Shown piece by piece: positions 46,153-55,363 of a DNA stretch of 64,000 nt. The stretch comes from Sphingobacteriales bacterium. GTDB taxonomy: Bacteria > Bacteroidota > Bacteroidia > Chitinophagales > UBA2359. Location of the stretch: the NCBI GenBank assembly GCA_016711295.1, contig JADJTE010000002.1, positions 372,001-436,000 on the forward strand, read 5' to 3'. Position 1 is the stretch's first letter. The number at the start of each line of letters is the position of its first letter. The notes under the pieces were generated by a model. The model saw nothing but the letters and a program-made list of their open reading frames with translations. It searched no databases and was not told the origin of the DNA. A program made the position numbers and the translations under genes.

Positions 46153-49092
46153 TTATTGGTTGGATGAAACCGCCAATTTGGGTGCTAAATAGCGTGCCGT
46201 ATAGGACCGACTAACCGCCAACAAACCTTCGGGCGCACCCTCATATAATAATTCGCCGCCGCCATTGCCGCCTTCGGGTCCGAGGTCTATCAGCCAATCG
46301 GCACATTTGATAATGTCGATATTGTGTTCGACTACTACCACCGTGTGCCCTGCCTCTACTAAGGCGTTGAACGATGCCAACAATTTGTTGATGTCGTTGA
46401 AGTGCAAACCCGTCGATGGTTCGTCGAAAATAAACAGCACTGATGTGGCATTTTTGCCCTTGCCCAAGTAAGCCGCCAATTTGACGCGCTGTGCTTCGCC
46501 GCCGCTTAATGTACTCGACGATTGCCCCAATTTTATATAACCCAAACCCACATCTGAGAGGGGTTGCAGGCGCGGGCTTATATCTTTTGTTTCGCCAAAA
46601 AACATTATTGCCTCATCAACACTCAATTCGAGAATATCGAAAATGCTTTTTTCATTATACTTTACGTCTAATACCTCGCGTTTGAAGCGTTTGCCGCCGC
46701 AATCTTCGCAAACCAAGCGTACATCAGCCAAAAATTGCATCTCTACTACTGTTTCACCTTCGCCTTGGCAGGTTTCGCAACGCCCACCTTCGACATTGAA
46801 CGAAAAATGGCGGGCTTCAAAACCACGCATTTTCGACAAAGGCTGCGAAGCATACAGGTCGCGGATATGGTCGTAGGCTTTGATATACGTGACCGGATTA
46901 GAGCGAGACGACCTACCCAAGGGATTTTGGTCTATCAGTTCCAATTTGCCGATGCGTTCCAATGCGCCACTAATGGCTTGGTGTTTGCCCGGCGCGTCGC
47001 TTGTTGCGCTATCTAAGTGGCGCATCAGGGCGGGGTAAAAAATATCCTTGACCAAAGATGTTTTGCCCGAACCCGATACACCCGTCACAACCGATATGGC
47101 TTGTAGCAGGAGCGAACGGTGATATTTTTTAGGTTGTGGTGGTTCGCATTTTCAACTGTCAAAAAAGCAGTGGGTTTGCGTCGCTGGGTGGGCAAGGCTA
47201 TCTGTTTTGCTCCTGTCAAGTATTGTGCTGTGAGGCTGCGCTCGGCGGCAGGCAATCGGTCGGGCGTATCGGCAAATACCACTTCGCCGCCCAAATGACC
47301 CGCCAAAGGACCTATATCGAGTAGAAAATCGGCGGCTTTCATCACCTCCTCTTCGTGCTCGACCACTATGACCGTATTGCCCAAATTGCGCAATTGCTGC
47401 AATACTGCCACCAAACGCGCCGTATCGCGGGGGTGCAGCCCGACGCTCGGTTCGTCTAATATATACATCGAATTGGTGAGATTGCTACCCAAGGAGCGTG
47501 TTAGGTTGATGCGTTGGGTTTCGCCGCCCGACAAGGTTGCCGACAAGCGGTTGAGTTGCAAATAATCCAAGCCGATACCACTCATTATTTCTAGGCGGTT
47601 GCCTATTTCGGTCAGGATGCGCCCTGCTACGCTTTGGTCATAATCGGGCAATACTAATTGGGCAAAAAAATGCCGCAACTCGCCGATAGGCATCGTCACC
47701 AATTCGCCGATGCTTTTTCCGCCAATTTTGACGTATTGCGCATCGGGGCGCAGGCGCGTGCCTTTGCAATCGCGGCAGATGGTTCTGCCTCGATATTTGG
47801 AGAGCATCACGCGGTATTGAATTTTGTGCGCTTCGGATTCGACGAAAGCAAAAAAATTGTTCAAGCCGCCGAAATAGGGATTGCCCGTCCAGAGCAGTTC
47901 GTATTGTTCGGGGCTTAGGTCGGTAATAGCGCGATGTATCGGAAAATCGAAATGGTGGGCACTGCGCACTAAGGCATCGCGCCAAGCACTCATTTTTTCG
48001 CCTTTCCAACAGGCTATTGCGTAGTCATATACAGATAATTGGCGGTTGGGAATCACCAAATCGGGGTCAATGTCAATTACTGTCCCAAAACCCTCGCAGC
48101 GTTTGCAGGCTCCGTAAGGGTTGTTAAAATTGAACAGATGCGGCGACGGCATTTCAAATGTCATACCGTCGGCTTCAAATCGATTAGAAAAATGCCGCTC
48201 GGCGGGTGCGTTGTTCAATACCTGCACGATACAGTCGCCGCCGCTTTCATAAAAGCGGTATTGACCGAATCGGCGCAGCGGCTTGCAAAATCGGGGGCAT
48301 CGTGCTGCACTACTAATCGGTCGATGAGTATGCGCACGGTCAAGGGTTTGGCAGCTACGGCTTGTTGGGGCGAGGCGGTGGTTTTTCTATCTATTTTTTG
48401 CTCGTTTTTTTTGCCGTTTTTTCGCTTGTTTCTCTTATATTTTCATTGTCGAGCTGGGCGGCAAATTGTTGGGTTATTTGGTGTATTATTTCGGGCGGTA
48501 AATCTTCTATGGCATAAAGGTTATCGTCTATTTGCAAGCGGGTAAAGCCTTTTTGGAGCAATATTTCGAGTTCGCGCGGCAAATCGGTATGATAATGCCG
48601 CCGAAAAGGTACGAGTAGTTGCAGGCGTGTATCGTTGGGGAGCGAGGCTATATAATCGCTTACATCGGCTACTTCGTGTTTGCTGACCTTTATGCCCGAT
48701 ACAGGCGAATAGGTATGCCCCGCACGAGCAAAGAGCAGGCGCAGGTAGTCGTATATTTCAGTTAGTGTGCCTACGGTCGAGCGTGCGCCGCGGGTCACTA
48801 CTTTTTGTTCGATGGCTATGGCGGGGCTGATACCTTTAATATAGTCGATGTCGGGTTTGTTCATTCGTCCCAAAAATTGTCGGGCGTAGGACGATAAACT
48901 TTCTACATAGCGGCGTTGCCCTTCGGCATACAGCGTATCAATAGTAAGCGACGATTTGCCCGACCCCGACACGCCCGTCACTACAATAAGGCGATGGCGT
49001 GGCAGTGCTACGTCGATATTTTTTAGGTTGTGCAAACGCGCCCCTTTGATGATGATGTATTGTTGTGGCGAGAGATGTTCGAGATGGGTCAT
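46153..49092 (-). pseudogene. uvrA: Excinuclease ABC subunit A, three frameshifts
   Basis: Damage-recognition ATPase of nucleotide-excision repair. The first piece (49092 down) has the N-terminal Walker A VVTGVSGSGKSSLTIDTLYA, YVESLSSYARQFLGRMNKPD and ISPAIAIEQKVVTRGARSTV. The middle piece has a zinc motif CKRCEGFG, CRDCKGTRLRPDAQY, the signature LSATLSGGETQRINLTRSLG and Walker B MYILDEPSVGLHPRD. The last piece has VVTGVSGSGKTSLVKDIFYP, CETCQGEGETVVEMQFLADV, STLSGGEAQRVKLAAYLGKG and LFIFDEPSTGLHFNDINKLL. Breaks lie in a run of eight A (about 48408), a run of four T on the minus strand (about 48248) and near 47120. Length about 980 residues once repaired. All motifs are kept. Confidence 0.95.
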
Positions 49093-49172
49093 TAGCGGGT
49101 TAGTAGAACAGGTGTTTGGAGGCTAAAATGGCGAATAGATAACACTTTCGGGCGCAAAATAGTTGGAAGGGC

Positions 49173-49679
49173 TTAGGGAATATAGCATTTTGGTGCTAAT
49201 CCTTGTTCGATGGTTTTTGTGGTCGAGAAGCCCGCCAGTAGCGGTATGACCAATACTGTGCCGCCTTTGGCATGTACGAGGTCGGCACCTACGAGGGTAT
49301 TGGGGTCGTAATCGCCGCCTTTGACCAATACATCGGGTTCGAGGGCTGCTATGAGGTCGTAGGGCGTGGCTTGGTCAAAAATCACAACGGCATCGACCCA
49401 GAACAGCGAAGCGAGGAGCAAAGCGCGGGTTTGTTGGTCTTGCACGGGGCGGCTATCGCCTTTGAGTTGCCGCACCGATTGGTCGCTGTTTAGCCCTACG
49501 ACGAGTTTGGTGCCTTGGTCGGCGGCTTGTGTTAGGGTATGGATATGCCCTTGGTGCAGCAAATCAAAGCACCCATTGCTAAATACGATGCGCTCTTGCT
49601 GTTTGCGCCATGTTTGTGCCTTAGCTCGTAGCGCAGACAAGGGCATTATTTTGTCGACTATGCGTTGGTGGGTGGTCAT
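49173..49679 (-). CDS. rfaE2: D-glycero-beta-D-manno-heptose 1-phosphate adenylyltransferase (RfaE2-type)
   Basis: Activates heptose 1-phosphate with ATP to ADP-heptose for lipopolysaccharide core. 168 residues from the start at 49679 (MTTHQRIVDKIMPLSALRAK). Nucleotidyltransferase motif IVFSNGCFDLLHQGHIHTLT with the HxGH, then LVVGLNSDQSVRQLKGDSRP, RALLLASLFWVDAVVIFDQA, LEPDVLVKGGDYDPNTLVGA and VLVIPLLAGFSTTKTIEQ. A single-domain enzyme, as in most Bacteroidota where the kinase half is a separate gene. Intact; a promoter element lies 95 bp upstream. Confidence 0.9.
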   Translation of the reverse strand: MTTHQRIVDKIMPLSALRAKAQTWRKQQERIVFSNGCFDLLHQGHIHTLTQAADQGTKLVVGLNSDQSVRQLKGDSRPVQDQQTRALLLASLFWVDAVVIFDQATPYDLIAALEPDVLVKGGDYDPNTLVGADLVHAKGGTVLVIPLLAGFSTTKTIEQGLAPKCYIP

Positions 49680-49773
49680 AATAGGCGTGACGAGGTAGGT
49701 ATGTTGTTGGGTATGCGCTGCCAAAGCTATGTGATAGGCTGTAAAATGGGCTTGCTTAGATTGCGTAGAGGCG

Positions 49774-49781
49774 CAAAAATA
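49774..49781 (-). promoter_or_regulatory. Bacteroidota -7 promoter element for rfaE2
   Basis: Minus-strand TATTTTTG matches TAnnTTTG, 95 bp before the start at 49679. Confidence 0.4.
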
Positions 49782-49840
49782 CAAAGCTTTGGGCAGAATA
49801 TGCCATTACTTTGTGTCTAATAATAGATAATATATTTTTA

Positions 49841-49890
49841 AAACCCACAACCCTACGTGCCGACTATCGACTTTGTGGGGTTGTGGGTTT
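49841..49890 (-). terminator. Intrinsic terminator of the secreted-protein gene at 49921
   Basis: AAACCCACAACCC (49841-49853) pairs perfectly with GGGTTGTGGGTTT (49878-49890). Read on the minus strand it follows the gene stop by 30 bp and is trailed by TAAAAATATATTATC, AT-rich rather than pure T. Confidence 0.75.
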
Positions 49891-49920
49891 CGGGATTTAA
49901 TTTTTTATTTATCTATCTCA

Positions 49921-51231
49921 TTAGCGACAATCGCAGCAGCAATCGGATAGGGATATATTCCATAAAAGATTGGTATGCAGCCCTACTATATGGGTATGGG
50001 CTTCCAAAGAGTTGATACTGTTTAGGGGAACTGCGTCGAATTGGGTCAAGGAAACACCCGGCACACAGGGGATATAAGCCGCAAATGCGTCTCTTGCGGT
50101 ATTAAGATGGTTTCTAATCACGGTCTGAAATGCCATAGGCATGGGAGCGGCTCTACATATTTGACAACTTGCATGTGCCTGCGCTGCTCCGAGGTGTACA
50201 GCCGATACGTATAATGCTGATAGGGTTGTTCCGTTAGAACAGCGGGCACTCGAATTGGCTACTATTGTTTGTATTTTTTTAATCATGGACTGGATTTCTG
50301 CTTCGGCTTGTACGTTTGTCAATGACGGTATTCTGCCGATAAGCAGGTCTAATTCCGAGATATTGAATGGAATACAATCTTTCACCGCATTCAGACCATC
50401 TCTTGCATTGCGCAATACAGCCTGAATATCTCTTACACCGATAGCCGACATAATGGTAGGTTCGCAGGTGGTTCTTGCCCAAGCAGTGCCCAGACCCGTT
50501 ACGCCGGCGAAAAAAACGCTTAACGGCGTTCTACAAAATTGGCTGGGGGCGGTAGCGGATTGCGTACTTACTACAAACGAGTATCTCGACCTCAAAGTCG
50601 ATTCATTATTAAAGTAGGTTCTTACTTCATAATTTCCTATGGGCAGGGGAGGAAACGCCATATTTCCGCTTTGTTTTCCGTTTGTATATTGCCACGATAC
50701 ATATTTATCATCGGCACTTCCTGCGCTTGACAAGGATATCCAATCTTTTTCGTGACCTGGCAGACCAGAGTATGAAACCACGATTTGGTCGGTAGGCAGA
50801 TAGCGGTTTTTCTCGGTCTTGGCAGAGACAGCAGCATCGGCATTTCCTACTCTGAACATAGTGCGTGCTTTTACGATACCGCCATTGTCAAAGTAAGCCC
50901 GAATTTCATATTCGCCATGCTGCATGCCATTAAAGGTTACAGTTCCGCTGCTGGTGCCTGGTGTGTATTGCCAATACAAGTATTTATCTTCTGCCATATC
51001 CTTGGTTGCGATACCAATCCAATCTTTGGGGTGGCCAAGAAAACCTGCGTAGTTTACTATTATCCGTTCGCCCGGAGCATAGAGCGATTTTGAAGGGCTT
51101 ACGCTTTGCCCCGATAGGTTTTGGATAGCTACCAATAGAAATAGGACAACTAATCCGTGCATTGAATTGGAATGTCGGCAATCGAGTGTTACTACCGGTA
51201 TATCGGGTAACAAAAAGCATTTAACTTTCAT
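49921..51231 (-). CDS. Secreted protein with two tandem beta-sandwich repeats and a Cys-rich end
   Basis: A 436-residue exported protein. The signal segment is MHGLVVLFLLVAIQNLSGQ, so the start may be 51162 rather than 51231. Two repeats of about 90 residues follow: YAPGERIIVNYAGFLGHPKD with DWIGIATKD, then YLPTDQIVVSYSGLPGHEKD with DWISLSSAG. Each ends in a Y.SWQYTNGKQSG-type strand and a G.YEVRTYFNN-type strand. Such repeats occur in bacterial surface hydrolases and may bind calcium or glycan. The C-terminal 200 residues are helical with eight or more Cys and end SDCCCDCR; I do not recognise that part. No T9SS domain is seen. Intact. Confidence 0.65.
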   Translation of the reverse strand: MKVKCFLLPDIPVVTLDCRHSNSMHGLVVLFLLVAIQNLSGQSVSPSKSLYAPGERIIVNYAGFLGHPKDWIGIATKDMAEDKYLYWQYTPGTSSGTVTFNGMQHGEYEIRAYFDNGGIVKARTMFRVGNADAAVSAKTEKNRYLPTDQIVVSYSGLPGHEKDWISLSSAGSADDKYVSWQYTNGKQSGNMAFPPLPIGNYEVRTYFNNESTLRSRYSFVVSTQSATAPSQFCRTPLSVFFAGVTGLGTAWARTTCEPTIMSAIGVRDIQAVLRNARDGLNAVKDCIPFNISELDLLIGRIPSLTNVQAEAEIQSMIKKIQTIVANSSARCSNGTTLSALYVSAVHLGAAQAHASCQICRAAPMPMAFQTVIRNHLNTARDAFAAYIPCVPGVSLTQFDAVPLNSINSLEAHTHIVGLHTNLLWNISLSDCCCDCR

Positions 51232-51587
51232 TTTTGCTGTTTTAATAAGTTAAAAATATATTATGAATAATTCAATTACAATAAATATACTAAACTTACT
51301 AGGGAAGCCAATGGAAATCAACGATGCTTTTCTCGTTTTTTAGCCAGAATTAGGCAGGCTACAAGGTTTTTTGTGGGTTTTGCGGTATGTATCGGATATG
51401 GTGCTGCCTGTTTTGGTTTATTTCAGCAAAGAATACAAAACCTAAACGACAGTTTATTTTGCTCGCTAATACATTGTTTGTTAAGTTCTAATAATTTTGT
51501 GTCAAACCAAAAAAATATATAAATTCTTGATTTACAGACGTTTACATTTTTTAAAACTTGCTAACATTTACTTTACAATGTATTAAT

Positions 51588-51709
51588 GTAGCTATTTAGG
51601 GTATAGGGTTTTGGGTATGGGGTTTTGAGCTATGTCTATCTGATAAGGTATGATATCGTTGCATATCTGATTAGAAATAGCTATTCTCCCTACAAGGCTA
51701 AATAGTTAC
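51588..51709 (-). repeat. Short MITE-like element, copy G (122 bp)
   Basis: Reverse orientation: GTAGCTATTTAGGGTATAGG to AAGGCTAAATAGTTAC. Flanked by a perfect 8-bp duplication GTATTAAT (51580-51587 and 51710-51717). It ends 11 bp from the stop of the META-domain gene. The rest of the gap (51232-51587) is AT-rich and holds nothing recognised. Confidence 0.87.
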
Positions 51710-51719
51710 GTATTAATTG

Positions 51720-52493
51720 CTACAATTGGACGGCTTGGAATACTGCCAAAGGTGCCCTCCTGCCTACATTTAGGTTCAGAATATCTCCGTTTATGGTATA
51801 ATTATCGGTGAGGGTGAATACTTCCAAGAATTGATTTTCATCAAATTTTGAATCGGGGCACAATTTCAGCGTTACCGCTAGATTTTCGCCGATTCGGATT
51901 CGGTCGCCTTCGGTCAATTTGTATTGCCCATTAAAATGATTGCAGCCCGCAAAGCCCGAAATAGTGCCGTCGCTTCGGAGCATAAAATAGGGCTCGCGTG
52001 TATTATCCTTAGCTGCTTCTACGGGTTTGCCATCTAAGGTTTTTAGTCTCCAATATTTATTTACGATAGCTTTGTTGCTCATTTCGCAAAATGTAGCCAA
52101 GGGTGTATTATTGCCCACCATCAAATGTAAATTTGCGCTATCTATCGTAAAGCTATTAGCCGTATTAAACATTTTTAATACTTCGTCTTCCAAGGACATT
52201 TGTTCTTTGGAGCAAGCCATTTTGGTTGCGCCCATTTCACTAAAAGTAATTTGATTGTCATTTTTGGTGCTATAGCTACCCATTAGGCGATTGCAGCCCG
52301 CGAAACCTGCTATTTTCCCGTCTGCAAACAACTCGATATAAACGGGCGGGATATTGTCAGGCGGTCTAATTTCGCCTAAACTGCTCAATTCCCATTTTTT
52401 GTAAAGATTAGACTTTTTTGACTCTTTGTTTTTGACCGTAGTCCCGCAACTGACAATTATAAGTGTGCAGGCTAAAATTAATACGTGTCTCAT
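51720..52493 (-). CDS. Lipoprotein with two META (HslJ-like) domains
   Basis: A 257-residue lipoprotein. Signal peptide with lipobox: LACTLIIVSC, Cys16 modified. Two META domains follow, each with KWELSSLGE or YWRLKTLDGKPVE strands and the hallmark GFAGCNRLMGSY (about 75) and GFAGCNHFNGQY (about 200), plus MGATKMACSKEQMSLEDEVL. HslJ relatives are linked to novobiocin or heat-stress resistance in enterobacteria; no enzyme activity is known. Its apparent promoter element (53058) lies beyond two inserted MITE-like elements. Intact frame. Confidence 0.88.
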   Translation of the reverse strand: MRHVLILACTLIIVSCGTTVKNKESKKSNLYKKWELSSLGEIRPPDNIPPVYIELFADGKIAGFAGCNRLMGSYSTKNDNQITFSEMGATKMACSKEQMSLEDEVLKMFNTANSFTIDSANLHLMVGNNTPLATFCEMSNKAIVNKYWRLKTLDGKPVEAAKDNTREPYFMLRSDGTISGFAGCNHFNGQYKLTEGDRIRIGENLAVTLKLCPDSKFDENQFLEVFTLTDNYTINGDILNLNVGRRAPLAVFQAVQL

Positions 52494-52534
52494 GATTTGT
52501 TATAAATTGGTTTTGTTTTTTACTTAAAAATAGG

Positions 52535-52836
52535 GTAACTATTTAGGCAGTTTCGTCGCTCAGTTATTCATTATACTTCTTGCGAAAGTAAAAAATCGAA
52601 GATTTAGCCTTGCATTTGGGAAATGCAGAAATTACCTTAATCGTTTCTTAAAATGCAGTAGGCATGTTATATTAGTAGCACCAGGCAGGTACGGTTCTTA
52701 GAATGCCGTAGGTATGGCATTTAACAGTAGGATTGTATTTTGTGCTGATATTTCTTTGCTACCGATGTTTTATCCATAGCGGGATTGAGAAGTCATTTCT
52801 TAGCACTAAAATGCTTGGCACCGCCTAAATAGTTAC
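52535..52836 (-). repeat. Long MITE-like element, copy 2 (302 bp)
   Basis: GTAACTATTTAGGCAGTTTC to CACCGCCTAAATAGTTAC, the inverse of 27533-27836 and similar throughout. AAAATAGG stands on both sides (52527-52534 and 52837-52844), an 8-bp target duplication. It stands in tandem with the short copy H, which uses the same flank. Confidence 0.9.
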
Positions 52837-52844
52837 AAAATAGG

Positions 52845-52966
52845 GTAACTATTTAGCCTTGTAGGGGAAATAGCCATTTCTAATCGAATATGCAGCGATG
52901 TTAGGCATTATTAGATAAGTATTGCTCATTACCCCATACCCCAAACCCTATACCCTAAATAGTTAC
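52845..52966 (+). repeat. Short MITE-like element, copy H (122 bp)
   Basis: GTAACTATTTAGCCTTGTAG to CCCTAAATAGTTAC, near consensus. Flanked by AAAATAGG at 52837-52844 and 52967-52974, so three copies of the octamer surround the two tandem elements. This is the pattern expected from two successive insertions at the same target. Confidence 0.9.
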
Positions 52967-53057
52967 AAAATAGGATAAATGACTTATAGATAAGGGCAAA
53001 ACTTAGTAGCTACAAAGGCGCAGAATCTCCCCCTCAACACAGCTGGCTATCGTTCGG

Positions 53058-53065
53058 CAAAGGTA
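53058..53065 (-). promoter_or_regulatory. Bacteroidota -7 promoter element, probably for the META lipoprotein
   Basis: Minus-strand TACCTTTG matches TAnnTTTG. It is 565 bp from the META gene start at 52493, but removing the two MITE-like elements and their extra flanks would bring it to roughly 125 bp. No other minus-strand gene lies between. Confidence 0.35.
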
Positions 53066-53210
53066 CGCCAATATCTAATGCACACCGCCCGCATACCCGC
53101 TTTTTTTTCGTTATTGCTTATTATACCCTCGCCGCGGCTAAGCCTATGGTCAAATAAGTAGCTTTAAATAGGTAGCATTGGTTTTTGCGCCAAAAATCCT
53201 TACCTTTGCG

Positions 53211-53218
53211 GTACTAAA
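53211..53218 (+). promoter_or_regulatory. Bacteroidota -7 promoter element for the E2 gene
   Basis: TACCTTTG matches TAnnTTTG, 21 bp before the ATG at 53240. Confidence 0.5.
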
Positions 53219-53239
53219 AATCATCTACTATACCTCTGT

Positions 53240-54577
53240 ATGGCACAATTTGAACTGATCATGCCCAAAATGGGCGAAAGCATCATGGAAGCCACGATTT
53301 TGACCTGGCTCAAAAACGAAGGCGACCTCATAGAACCCGAAGAGTCGGTGTTAGAGATAGCCACTGATAAGGTCGATTCGGAAGTTCCATCGCCTATGGG
53401 AGGCATTCTGCGCAAAAAACTATATGCCGAAAATGAAGTAGTGGCGGTAGGCAAACCCATTGCGCTGATAGACACCACCGCCGAAGAATCTGATTCTGCC
53501 AACGGACAGGCGCAAACAAGCACCAGCAATGCCGAAATACATACCGTAGCCATACTCACCGAGCCACTACACCAAACTACTGCCGCTGCCGACCGTTTTT
53601 ATTCGCCCTTAGTACTCAATATTGCTCGCGAAGAGGGCATCGCCATGAGCGAATTGGAGCGCGTAGCAGGCACAGGCAAAGACGGGCGCGTGACCAAAAA
53701 AGATATTTTAGACTATGTAGCCCAACGCAAACAAGGAAAATTGACTGCTCCCGTGGTAGCAACTACTACCGAACAAACCATCGTAGCACCGCCCGCAGCA
53801 CCGCGTACCGAAGCCCCCGCTGCTAAGGTGTCGTATGGCGATAATGTCGAAATCATAGAAATGGACAGAATGCGCCGCTTGATAGCCGACCACATGGTGA
53901 TGTCGAAACATACATCGGCACACGTCACCTCGTTTATCGAAGTTGATGTGACCGAAATGGTCAAATGGCGCGACCGCGTGAAACATGCCTTTGAAAAGCG
54001 CGAGGGCGAAAAAATTACCTTTACGCCCATCTTTATAGAAGCAGTCGTAAAAGCCCTCAAAGAATATCCGCTCCTCAACGCATCGGTCGACGGTACGAAT
54101 ATCATTATGCGTAAAAATATTAATATCGGTATGGCGGCTGCCCTGCCCAGCGGCAACTTGATTGTACCTGTCATAAAAGATGCCGACCATAAAAACCTTA
54201 TCGGGCTGACCAAAACCGTGAACGACCTCGCACAACGCGCCCGACACAACAAACTAAAACCCGAAGACATACAGGGCGGCACGTTTTACGCTATCTAATG
54301 TCGGTACGTTTGGCAGCGTGATGGGCACGCCCGTCATTAACCAACCCCAAGTAGCCATTTTAGCTACGGGCACTATTCGCAAAAGCCCGCTGTTATCGAA
54401 ACGCAATACGGCGATGTGATTGCGATACGCCAAATGATGTTCTTATCTCTGTCGTATGACCACCGCATCATCGACGGTGCATTGGGCAGCCAGTTTTTGA
54501 AGCGCGTAGCCGACCTACTCGAAGATTTCGATAGGCCAACGACAAATTTAATCGCCCCTCACGCCCAAACCGATTTT
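53240..54577 (+). pseudogene. 2-oxo-acid dehydrogenase E2 (dihydrolipoyl acyltransferase), two frameshifts
   Basis: Acyltransferase core of a pyruvate- or branched-chain-type dehydrogenase complex. Lipoyl domain FELIMPKMGESIMEATILTW with lipoylated Lys44 in EIATDKVDSEVPSP. The E3-binding domain is YSPLVLNIAREEGIAMSELE ... VAGTGKDGRVTKKDILDYVA (about 132-172). Catalytic domain: IEMDRMRRLIADHMVMSKHT, LPSGNLIVPVIKDADHKNLI, and, after frame changes near 54285 and 54386, LSNVGTFGSVMGTPVINQPQ, VIAIRQMMFLSLSYDHRIID with the catalytic His and Asp, and FLKRVADLLEDFD. The breaks are one extra T and one missing A. No stop codon separates it from the crotonase that follows. Confidence 0.9.
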
Positions 54578-55357
54578 ATGGATTATACGTTCATTACTGT
54601 AAACCCCGAAGCAGCACAACACGTAGCCCTCATTGCGCTGAATCGACCCAAAGAACTCAATGCCCTGAACCTACAATTGATGGGCGAATTGCGCGATGCC
54701 CTGCGCCAACTCGACAACAACCCCGACGTGCGTGTCACAGTGCTGACGGGCAACGAAAGAGCCTTTGCTGCGGGTGCCGACATCAAACAAATGGCAGACA
54801 AAACCGCCATCGATATGTGGCAAATAGACCAATTCTCGACTTGGGATAGCATCAAAAAAACGCGCAAACCGATTATCGCCGCTGTATCGGGCTTTGCCTT
54901 GGGCGGCGGTTGTGAACTGGCTATGCTGTGTGATATGATAGTGGCATCGGAAACAGCCCAATTTGGGCAGCCCGAAATTAAAATAGGCACCATGCCCGGC
55001 GCAGGCGGCACCCAACGCCTTACCCGCGCCGTGGGCAAAGCAATAGCGATGGAAATGGTGCTGACCGGCAAATTTATCGGCGCACAAGAAGCCTATCGCT
55101 TGGGATTGGTCAATAGGGTAGTGCCCGTAGCGCTATACTTACAGGAAGCTATCAGATTGGCGCAGCAGGTAGCAGCCTTGTCGCCCGTAGCGGTTGCGCT
55201 TGCCAAAGAATCGGTTTTGCAGGCGTTCAATACCTCGCTTGACGAGGGTTTGGTTTTAGAGCGCAAAAATTTCTATCTCAGTTTTGCTTCGCAAGACCAG
55301 AAAGAAGGCATGGCAGCATTTGTCGAAAAACGAACTCCCAATTTTAACGGACGATAA
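54578..55357 (+). CDS. Enoyl-CoA hydratase/isomerase family protein (crotonase)
   Basis: A 259-residue CoA-utilising crotonase, start at 54578 (MDYTFITVNPEAAQHVALIA). Motifs: NRPKELNALNLQLMGELRDA, VLTGNERAFAAGADIKQMAD (oxyanion hole), IIAAVSGFALGGGCELAMLC, then ETAQFGQPEIKIGTMPGAGG with the Glu used by hydratases, and the C-terminal ALSPVAVALAKESVLQAFNT. It resembles short-chain enoyl-CoA hydratases. In the given sequence it is open in frame with the E2 tail upstream. Next to an E2 gene it may act in branched-chain amino-acid or fatty-acid breakdown. rsgA starts 6 bp after its stop. Confidence 0.9.
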   Translation: MDYTFITVNPEAAQHVALIALNRPKELNALNLQLMGELRDALRQLDNNPDVRVTVLTGNERAFAAGADIKQMADKTAIDMWQIDQFSTWDSIKKTRKPIIAAVSGFALGGGCELAMLCDMIVASETAQFGQPEIKIGTMPGAGGTQRLTRAVGKAIAMEMVLTGKFIGAQEAYRLGLVNRVVPVALYLQEAIRLAQQVAALSPVAVALAKESVLQAFNTSLDEGLVLERKNFYLSFASQDQKEGMAAFVEKRTPNFNGR

Positions 55358-55363
55358 GAGCCT

